From positions 1 through 11,962 of the forward strand of contig CAZIOW010000035.1 of assembly GCA_964541025.1 (NCBI GenBank): 11,962 bases of DNA, read 5' to 3'. Of the stretch, positions 6,701 to 11,962 are shown in pieces. A model generated the notes under the pieces. The model had not been told where the DNA came from. It saw only the letters and a list, made by a program, of their open reading frames with translations, and did no database searches. The stretch's first letter is position 1. Each line of letters starts with the position of its first letter. This DNA is from JAGDXO01 sp964541025 (GTDB lineage Archaea > Thermoplasmatota > Thermoplasmata > Thermoplasmatales > GCA-001856825). The position numbers were made by a program, and so were the translations under genes.

Positions 6701-6893
6701 TGAGAGGGAAAAATTGATGAAGATATGGCAACTTGACATGGAGATAGCCTCATTGACATACAGATATTTTGAGCTCTATTCTGAAAATAAAAATATATCA
6801 CTAAGCCTTTACGGTTGCCTTGCAAGAAAAAATAACATTTTCGAAAAGGAGATAGTTGACATCATGGATTATTACGTTTTCAATAGGGTCTAA
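6693..6893 (+). CDS. Small helical protein (66 aa), second gene of the riboswitch unit
   Basis: Not recognised. From ATG 6693 the product is 66 aa, beginning MNDEREKLMKIWQLDMEIAS and ending DYYVFNRV. It looks like two or three helices, soluble, with one cysteine (Cys42) and many aromatic residues (seven Tyr, three Phe, one Trp). In-frame GTG 6684 and ATG 6687 would add 2-3 residues; I prefer 6693 because GTGAT at 6684-6688, a Shine-Dalgarno-like match, then lies upstream. The start overlaps the 41-aa ORF by 8 nt, so both are probably co-translated from the fluoride-controlled mRNA. The helix pattern loosely recalls AroQ chorismate mutase, but the catalytic Arg position is Tyr. Function unknown. 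It converges on the minus-strand gene, with 13 nt between their stops. Confidence 0.7.
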   Translation: MNDEREKLMKIWQLDMEIASLTYRYFELYSENKNISLSLYGCLARKNNIFEKEIVDIMDYYVFNRV

Positions 6894-6906
6894 AATACGG
6901 TTCCTT

Positions 6907-7767
6907 TTAATTGCCCAGAGTTTGGTATTCTACTATCCTGAGGTTCCTCAATTTAGATTGCTTTATCTGGACAAGAAAAGGACTTATACAACTTTCTTCC
7001 AATAGGAATATTGCTGAATAACCGTCATCCTTCTTTCTTATCGTCATTTCAAGAGGTACCTTATGAATGATTCTCCAAGTTCTATTTATGCTATCTACAA
7101 ACTCTGAAATTTCTGGATTTCCGTAAGAGCTTTTAATTCCCTTATCAGTAAGTAGATCAAATTTATCTGGTTTACCCGGAGTTATTTTAACGGTGCCTTC
7201 GTACAATTCATTTTCAGAGTCAAATTGTATTTCCATTTTGCTGATCCTTATCTTTCTTCCAAAGGACTTGATGAATTCGTTGAGTTCCTTTGCCTCACCA
7301 TAAAAATCTATCTTAAAATAGTCAGACGATAATTCGCTGTTTATCACATAATTCATGAAAAGTAACCTGTCTGATACGCTCTTCTCTGATTTAGAAGAGA
7401 AGTAGAATAGTCTATAGATCCTACCTTTCCAGTAAAGATTGAACGGTGCAAATGAGCCAAACTCAATCTTATCAAGAGCAGGAAATTTGTTGTTTTCCTG
7501 CAATGATTTCATATTTAGCACCTTAGGTTTAAATGAGAACCATATACCAAATTTTTCTTCATTGAAATTGATGGCGTTCTTCTTCAATTGAAATTTGACA
7601 GATTGATAATCTGGGTCTTCTTTTATGATTGAACCTACCTGGTTGGATGTCTCATATTCTCTGTAATAGATAGATATTGATTCCTCAAACCCCTTCAGGA
7701 AATAAAGATCCTCGCCAGCATCATATGAATAGATTACTTCCTTATCGAGCATAAAGTTTCTTTGCAT
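6907..7767 (-). CDS. Hypothetical soluble protein, 286 aa
   Basis: I do not recognise this protein. It has no signal peptide, membrane segment or cysteine cluster (one Cys only). The sequence alternates short strands rich in Ile, Phe, Tyr and Val with charged turns (for example ELYEGTVKITPGKPDKF and GYSAIFLLEES), suggesting a mostly beta or alpha/beta fold, possibly duplicated, as two segments each contain an aromatic-rich strand block (about 60-120 and 180-270). Start ATG 7767 has GGGAG four nt upstream and a TATA-like element near 7802; the in-frame Met6 at 7752 is an alternative. The gene stands alone: its 3' end faces the riboswitch operon and its 5' end faces the initiator tRNA. Confidence 0.8.
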   Translation of the reverse strand: MQRNFMLDKEVIYSYDAGEDLYFLKGFEESISIYYREYETSNQVGSIIKEDPDYQSVKFQLKKNAINFNEEKFGIWFSFKPKVLNMKSLQENNKFPALDKIEFGSFAPFNLYWKGRIYRLFYFSSKSEKSVSDRLLFMNYVINSELSSDYFKIDFYGEAKELNEFIKSFGRKIRISKMEIQFDSENELYEGTVKITPGKPDKFDLLTDKGIKSSYGNPEISEFVDSINRTWRIIHKVPLEMTIRKKDDGYSAIFLLEESCISPFLVQIKQSKLRNLRIVEYQTLGN

Positions 7768-7797
7768 TTTACTCCCTAAATTCCAATTTTTTGTTTC

Positions 7798-7805
7798 CTA
7801 TTAAA
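7798..7805 (-). promoter_or_regulatory. Possible TATA box for the 286-aa gene
   Basis: The minus strand reads TTTAATAG here, about 35 nt upstream of ATG 7767. Transcription starting about 25 nt downstream would give a short leader that just includes the GGGAG Shine-Dalgarno at 7772-7776. Weak match. Confidence 0.35.
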
Positions 7806-7963
7806 CATTTCTTCTAGATTTCCCTGTAATTTTGCTTTAGTGACTCATTAATTCTCTTCTGGCTGCCAAAATTTCATATGGAATACTTTAAAATAAATCA
7901 TCTTTAATTATAATTTAATATATATTGATTAAAGCATTTCTTATATTGTGATTTAGCATAAAA

Positions 7964-7975
7964 GCATATATATTG
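7964..7975 (+). promoter_or_regulatory. Archaeal promoter of the initiator tRNA
   Basis: GCATATATATTG contains a strong TATA box centred near 7970, 26 nt upstream of the first tRNA base at 7996, the canonical distance for transcription to start at or next to the mature tRNA 5' end. The similar words at 7921-7936 (TATATTGATTAAAGCAT) look like a partial duplicate of this segment. Confidence 0.7.
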
Positions 7976-7995
7976 ACTTGCTATTTCAATAACAC

Positions 7996-8070
7996 AGCGG
8001 GGTGGGGTAGCCAGGAAATCCCGACGGGCTCATAACCCGTAGACCGGTGGTTCAAATCCACTCCCCGCTA
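7996..8070 (+). tRNA. Initiator tRNA-Met (CAT anticodon)
   Basis: The cloverleaf folds completely: acceptor AGCGGGG with CCCCGCT and discriminator A8070, D arm GGG/CCC, anticodon stem ACGGG/CCCGT, T arm GGTGG/CCACT with loop TTCAAAT. The anticodon CAT is at 8031-8033 and there is no intron. A1:U72 at the acceptor end and three consecutive G-C pairs (GGG/CCC) next to the anticodon loop are the archaeal initiator signature, which separates it from elongator Met and from the CAT-anticodon Ile tRNA. CCA is not encoded (TTATT follows). A membrane-protein gene starts 5 nt downstream. Confidence 0.95.
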
Positions 8071-8075
8071 TTATT

Positions 8076-8999
8076 ATGGATAAACAAAGAATTGCAGACT
8101 CGGGCCCAGTATTATTTGTGGTTATGCTATTATCCTTATATGTAATAATGAAGCTGGACTTGTATTCTCAATATTATTTTTACATCTACATTGCTTTACT
8201 TGTACTTGAGGCCGTTTCGATAATGTTTTCGAACTACGGGACCCTTGTATCATCAATTCCATATATTCTGTTGTTAGTTTGGCGGGAGAGAATAGGGTAC
8301 ATTGCATCTTTACCTTTTAACTATATATTATTGATGCTTGTAGTATCAGTGCTCATAATACCTTCAAGGATTTTCTTGAAAAGGGGGAATTTATCATCCT
8401 ATATTTCTTTTTCAACAATTATTCTGCTATATTACTTTTTAAATTTTTCAATATTCTCGCATTACACATACTATTTGATTTTTCTCTCTATTTTGTTTTT
8501 ATTAGCCTACTTTCTTTCCACAAAGAGCGATACATTTGTATCGTATCTTGTTTCATTCTTTCTTATAGTATCTTTAATTGCTTTACCTTTGGGGTACATA
8601 GATGGTGTATTAAATACCAACTTTTATTCGATGTTAAAAATATCGCTGATTGTAATTTTGCCCATTTCCCTGATAGTCTTCCTTCAGGATACTCTTTATG
8701 ATAAAACAATACCATATACTGGGATTGTAGTTTCTATAGGCCTGTTTATCATAATTTTCTTTGTCAGGGTGGAAGCAATAATTTTTGAATTGCTGGTTAT
8801 AGGGATTGCCTTTGTGGTACCATTTGCTTCCAGGAAATTATTTTATGAGCATGATGCTGATGCCAGTTTCTATGGTACTGTCCTATTATCGCTTGCAGTT
8901 TTTCTTTTTCTTAATAAAATTGTAAATCTTCTATCTTTTCTAATATCATTTATAGTATTTTATGTAACTGTTAAAAAAATAAAAAAATCAAATAAATGA
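8076..8999 (+). CDS. Multi-pass integral membrane protein of unknown function, 307 aa
   Basis: I do not recognise a family. The protein is nearly all membrane: about 10-12 hydrophobic segments, roughly at 11-27, 33-50, 54-70, 81-98, 106-124, 129-147, 154-173, 184-204, 213-231, 234-252 and one or two between 266 and 298, with a basic cytoplasmic-type tail (KKIKKSNK). Loops are very short and contain few charged residues, so a transporter or lipid-linked assembly protein is possible, but no motif supports either. The ATG lies only 5 nt after the tRNA and has no Shine-Dalgarno; the only visible promoter is that of the tRNA, so the mRNA may arise from tRNA 3' processing as a nearly leaderless message. 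Its 3' end overlaps the convergent oxidoreductase beta gene by 12 nt. More AT-rich than its neighbours, as expected for Ile/Phe/Leu-rich membrane proteins. Confidence 0.85.
   Translation: MDKQRIADSGPVLFVVMLLSLYVIMKLDLYSQYYFYIYIALLVLEAVSIMFSNYGTLVSSIPYILLLVWRERIGYIASLPFNYILLMLVVSVLIIPSRIFLKRGNLSSYISFSTIILLYYFLNFSIFSHYTYYLIFLSILFLLAYFLSTKSDTFVSYLVSFFLIVSLIALPLGYIDGVLNTNFYSMLKISLIVILPISLIVFLQDTLYDKTIPYTGIVVSIGLFIIIFFVRVEAIIFELLVIGIAFVVPFASRKLFYEHDADASFYGTVLLSLAVFLFLNKIVNLLSFLISFIVFYVTVKKIKKSNK
8971..8987 (-). terminator. Oligo-T terminator of the 2-oxoacid:ferredoxin oxidoreductase operon
   Basis: Immediately after the beta-subunit stop the minus strand reads seven T, one A, seven T, then AA, a strong archaeal oligo-T terminator without a hairpin. 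On the other strand the same bases encode the Lys-rich C-terminal tail of the membrane protein. Confidence 0.65.
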
Positions 9000-9893
9000 C
9001 TCCATAATTTCGGATATGTCATTTACTGGTTTTCCATCTTTGTGGATTGGCTCCATCACCATGTTTCTTTCTTCATAGCCATTTATGAGCTTGGAAAGCC
9101 TCTGCGCATATGTTTCTTTTTCATACTGTATGAATACGCCCATTGGTATCTTATCACCCCATTCCATTGATTTAAGAACAGCCTGTGATACTTTTGTTTC
9201 ATACTCCTGCTCGGATTTTGCAACTGGGTTCCATCCTGCAGCTTCTATATCATAGAGCCTTTTATCATAAAATTCCTTTGTGTTAATGTTATTGTAAGTA
9301 ACACAAGGCTGCATTATGTCTATCATTGCCATTCCTTTATGTTTTACTGCCCTCACCATTGTATCTTTTAAATGTTTTATATTATATGCATAGGACCTTG
9401 CTACGAAAGTGTATCCGCTTGCCATTGCAACAAATAACGGATTTACTGGGAATTTTATATTTTCCGTCTCAATGCTTTTGATATTTTCACCGTATGGTAA
9501 AGTTGGTGAAGCCTGCCCTTTGGTAAGACCATATACCCCATTATCAAATATGAGATATGTCATATCTATGTTTCTTCTACCTGCAGCTACAAGATGTGCC
9601 ATCCCTATACCTAGCGCGTCGCCATCTCCAGACGCTGAAATCACTTCTAGATGTGGATTTGCAATCTTAACTGCCTCACCCTGGGCCAGAGACCTTCCGT
9701 GAAGGGTGTGGAGCGCATTTACATTTACATAATGAGGAATCTTGGAACTGCAACCAATGCCCCCAGTAAGAACCACATTTTCGTTAGGTATCTTCAGCTC
9801 CTGCAACGCAAGTGTTAAAGCATTCAATATACCAAAATCACCACATCCTGGACACCAGTCTATTTCAACATTTGTCTTGTAAGTATTATGCAT
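8988..9893 (-). CDS. 2-oxoacid:ferredoxin oxidoreductase, beta subunit
   Basis: Catalytic thiamine-diphosphate subunit that, with the gamma-alpha subunit, oxidises a 2-oxoacid with CoA to acyl-CoA, CO2 and reduced ferredoxin. The 301 aa are normal length. Motifs: WCPGCGDFGI (13-22), GGIGCSSKIPHY (44-55), LHGR (64-67), thiamine signature GDGD (89-92) to DNGVYGLTKGQASPT (117-131), and MQPC (194-197). Cys14, Cys17, Cys48 and Cys197 match the four ligands of the single [4Fe-4S] cluster in two-subunit archaeal enzymes. The start overlaps the alpha gene by 8 nt, with Shine-Dalgarno AAGGTGGTG at 9901-9909, so translation is probably coupled. Substrate range (pyruvate, 2-oxoglutarate, others) cannot be read from the sequence; known relatives are broad. 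Confidence 0.96.
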   Translation of the reverse strand: MHNTYKTNVEIDWCPGCGDFGILNALTLALQELKIPNENVVLTGGIGCSSKIPHYVNVNALHTLHGRSLAQGEAVKIANPHLEVISASGDGDALGIGMAHLVAAGRRNIDMTYLIFDNGVYGLTKGQASPTLPYGENIKSIETENIKFPVNPLFVAMASGYTFVARSYAYNIKHLKDTMVRAVKHKGMAMIDIMQPCVTYNNINTKEFYDKRLYDIEAAGWNPVAKSEQEYETKVSQAVLKSMEWGDKIPMGVFIQYEKETYAQRLSKLINGYEERNMVMEPIHKDGKPVNDISEIMESFI

Positions 9894-11631
9894 ATGTCAA
9901 CACCACCTTTTTATTTTTTAAAGCTTCCTTAATTCCGTCCACCAGCTCCTCATAGGCCATTGGCCTACCATTGAATTTCAGTATTCTTGAGTTTACCTCT
10001 ATGCCAGTTTTCTCTCTTATAATATCAGCTAGCTGGCCACTGTAATTCTGTTCCACATCAATTATATATTTCCCTTTGAGATACTTAGAAACAATTTCTG
10101 ATGGGAATGGCTCCATCATCCTTATCTGAAGGAATGATATATCTGGATAATATTCAAGGGCATCTAAAATGGCTCCCTTTGGAGATCCCCAAGAAACTAT
10201 AATTTTTTCATTGTTTTCTTTGCCATAGAATTTGACCTTGAGATCATCTGACGTCTCTTTCATAACAAGATTCATCTTGTTCATCCTTTTATTCATCATT
10301 GTGATTCTATTATCTGGATCCTCTGAGAAAATATGGCCATCCTCTTCGTGTTCATCTCCTGCTACAGTTATGATACCGCCCTTTATGCCAGGAACTGACC
10401 TTGGAGAAATTCCATCATCAGTCAGCTTGTATCTAAGATAATTGGATGTATCCTGCAGGACAAGCTTACCTCTGTCTATCCTTACCTTGGATGTATCGAA
10501 TACCTCCGTAGTTGTATTGCTCATTGCCATCGATTTATCAAGCAAAACGATTACAGGAAGCTGGTAATGCTCAGCTATATTAAAAGATTCCACTGTGTCA
10601 TAAAATGATTCTGTGTGATCTCCGGGAGCTATAACAACTCTCGGGAATTCACCGTGTCCTGCTGTCAATGCAAATTTTATATCACCCTGTTCGTGTCTTG
10701 TGGGCATTCCAGTGGATGGACCTGCCCTTTGATAATAGAATATGACAACTGGAGTTTCTGTCATTCCAGCATATGATAATGCCTCTACCATTAAATCAAA
10801 ACCTGGACCTGATGTGCTGGTAGCGGATCTTAAACCAGTATTAGCTGCTGCTATGGCCATGTTTATTGCGGCTATCTCATCCTCAGTTTGCTCCACTACA
10901 AACCCATATTTATCCATAATACTCTCCAGATAGTTGGATTCATCGCTTGCTGGAGTTATAGGATAGTAAGACTGAAACTTTAGACCAGAAATAACCTTGC
11001 CCATGCCTACTGCTTCAGCTGAATTAATAAGCATTCTCTTTGACTTGGCAACCTTTGGAAGATTGAAGAATTTCTTGCTGTTAAATGAGGCGTAAACTTC
11101 GTCTACCACTGCATTATTCATTTCTGCAATATTTTTCCTTGTTGCGAAATTTTCTGAGATTACATTTTTAAGCTCATTTGAACCTATTCCAGCCATTTTT
11201 ACTGCAGCGGCCAGTGCAATTGTATTCTTCATAACATTAAGTTCTGATAGATTCTTATTGAATTTCGTTGCAACCTTCTGCAATATGTCCCTGTATTGTA
11301 AAGCTTCATACCTGCTGTCTTCAATCTTATCTTCAGATAGTATCACTCCATTCTCAGAGACTTCATCCTTATGCAATATGATGCTTTTGGAGTCTAGGGG
11401 TATTAAAATATCAACTCTCTTCGAATAGCTTGAGATTTCTGAGTCACTTACTCTGACTCTGAAATATGAATGCTCCCCCTTTATAGTTGAAAAAAGTTCA
11501 GCATTCGTAAAAACGTGAAATCCCTGTCTGCTCATGACCTTAGCAAAGGTATCGGATGTAAAATTTATACCGCTACCTTGAGGCCCTGCCACCATTAGAT
11601 TTAGATCCTTTTTCATGGTTTCGCCTTTCAT
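9886..11631 (-). CDS. 2-oxoacid:ferredoxin oxidoreductase, fused gamma-alpha subunit
   Basis: Partner of the beta subunit. The 581 aa combine a gamma domain (about 1-190, with glycine-rich AGPQGSGINF at 15-24) and an alpha domain (about 200-581). The alpha part has the YPITP motif (223-227), the hallmark of archaeal 2-oxoacid:ferredoxin oxidoreductases, needed for catalysis; STSGPGFDLM (272-281); GPSTGMPTRHEQGD (304-317); WGSPKG (481-486); and QNYSGQLADII (528-538). There is no ferredoxin-like delta domain, so electrons pass from the beta-subunit cluster straight to free ferredoxin. ATG 11631 lies 23-25 nt from a TATA box, fitting a leaderless start; Met6 (11616) is the alternative. First gene of a two-gene operon. 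Function firm, substrate open. Confidence 0.96.
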   Translation of the reverse strand: MKGETMKKDLNLMVAGPQGSGINFTSDTFAKVMSRQGFHVFTNAELFSTIKGEHSYFRVRVSDSEISSYSKRVDILIPLDSKSIILHKDEVSENGVILSEDKIEDSRYEALQYRDILQKVATKFNKNLSELNVMKNTIALAAAVKMAGIGSNELKNVISENFATRKNIAEMNNAVVDEVYASFNSKKFFNLPKVAKSKRMLINSAEAVGMGKVISGLKFQSYYPITPASDESNYLESIMDKYGFVVEQTEDEIAAINMAIAAANTGLRSATSTSGPGFDLMVEALSYAGMTETPVVIFYYQRAGPSTGMPTRHEQGDIKFALTAGHGEFPRVVIAPGDHTESFYDTVESFNIAEHYQLPVIVLLDKSMAMSNTTTEVFDTSKVRIDRGKLVLQDTSNYLRYKLTDDGISPRSVPGIKGGIITVAGDEHEEDGHIFSEDPDNRITMMNKRMNKMNLVMKETSDDLKVKFYGKENNEKIIVSWGSPKGAILDALEYYPDISFLQIRMMEPFPSEIVSKYLKGKYIIDVEQNYSGQLADIIREKTGIEVNSRILKFNGRPMAYEELVDGIKEALKNKKVVLTYA

Positions 11632-11648
11632 ACTGTATACATTAGAAG

Positions 11649-11660
11649 TTTAAAAAAATA
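11649..11660 (-). promoter_or_regulatory. Archaeal promoter of the oxidoreductase operon
   Basis: The minus strand reads TATTTTTTTAAA centred near 11655, about 24 nt upstream of ATG 11631, so transcription would start at or next to the start codon. Confidence 0.6.
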
Positions 11661-11745
11661 TCCTAAATATATTCATTCCTCTTCAGAGTTATAATAGTAT
11701 CAAATAATTCCTAATCATAAGGATTCTTGTTAGAGAAACAATTCA

Positions 11746-11962
11746 TTACAGCAAATGTGAAACATCAATATTTTTTCTGGCCTTTATAAGGTTCCTTATT
11801 TTCTCCCTTTCTTGTTTTTCTAATATTTTCCCTAAAACTAATAAAGTAACAGTATTACCTGTATCAATATATCTTTCATAGTCAATGGTTCCTATTTGCC
11901 TGATACTAAATAAATCCCTTAAAAAATCAGAAAAAATGCTTTTTCTCTGCAAGAATTTTTCC
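11746..11962 (-). CDS. Unrecognised protein, C-terminal part (5' end beyond the window)
   Basis: The frame is open from the right edge to TAA at 11746-11748, giving at least 72 codons. A TTG at 11950-11952 could be a start, but the frame stays open upstream, so truncation by the window is more likely. The C-terminal part (GKILEKQEREKIRNLIKARK) is helical and basic, and is preceded by YERYIDTGNTVTLLVL, a possible strand pair. No family recognised. The minus-strand gene downstream has its own promoter, so the two are probably separate units. Confidence 0.55.
   Translation of the reverse strand, partial: EKFLQRKSIFSDFLRDLFSIRQIGTIDYERYIDTGNTVTLLVLGKILEKQEREKIRNLIKARKNIDVSHLL

Noticed and set aside
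6693..6893. AroQ-type chorismate mutase
   Set aside because: A helix pattern like D-x-E-I-x-x-L with a later F-E-L resembles AroQ helix 1, but the position of the catalytic Arg is Tyr and the protein is too short for the usual three-helix domain.
7921..7978. Repeated words (TATATTGA and AAAGCAT) upstream of the tRNA
   Set aside because: Short AT-rich similarity around the TATA box; not long or regular enough to call a repeat element.
7996..8070. Elongator tRNA-Met or the CAT-anticodon tRNA-Ile
   Set aside because: A1:U72 and the GGG/CCC anticodon stem pairs are initiator features.
11706..11725. Imperfect palindrome AATTCCTAATC/ATAAGGATT between the right-edge gene and the oxidoreductase promoter
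   Set aside because: Only four consecutive pairs (TCCT/AGGA) with a 7-base loop; too weak to call an operator or hairpin.

Overview
The window looks like chromosomal DNA from a heterotrophic archaeon of the Thermoplasmatales type (Thermoplasma, Ferroplasma, Cuniculiplasma and relatives). The reasons are: an AT-rich genome, archaeal TATA boxes about 25 nt upstream of start codons (leaderless mRNAs) for first genes, strong Shine-Dalgarno sites only for internal operon genes, an archaeal initiator tRNA, a two-subunit archaeal 2-oxoacid:ferredoxin oxidoreductase, and a lipoate-dependent 2-oxoacid dehydrogenase operon of the kind this order carries. The species cannot be named from sequence alone.

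Layout. (a) 1-3963, minus strand: a tightly packed operon lipA - E1 alpha - E1 beta - E2, in transcription order. E2 runs off the left edge. Overlaps and 9-nt spacing suggest one transcript from a TATA box near 3987. LipA would make the lipoyl group that sits on Lys42 of E2. The E1 motifs resemble branched-chain 2-oxoacid dehydrogenases. (b) 4093-6446, plus strand: an acetamidase/formamidase-family enzyme, then a helical TPR-like protein of unknown role with its own promoter. (c) 6466-6893, plus strand: the most notable segment. A good match to the fluoride (crcB-type) riboswitch lies directly upstream of two overlapping very small ORFs (41 and 66 aa) that are not the usual fluoride exporter. 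(d) 6907-7767, minus: an unrecognised 286-aa soluble protein. (e) 7964-8999, plus: initiator tRNA-Met with its own TATA box, followed after only 5 nt by a gene for a many-pass membrane protein. (f) 8988-11631, minus: 2-oxoacid:ferredoxin oxidoreductase, a gamma-alpha fusion subunit followed by the beta subunit. (g) 11746-11962, minus: the 3' part of an unrecognised gene cut by the right edge.

Together the metabolic genes give two routes for oxidising 2-oxoacids to acyl-CoA: a lipoate/NAD-type complex and a thiamine/Fe-S ferredoxin-reducing enzyme. No transposons, CRISPR arrays or large repeats were seen. No gene-free stretch exceeds 300 bases; the longest is 7768-7995, which holds two putative promoters and otherwise featureless AT-rich DNA.
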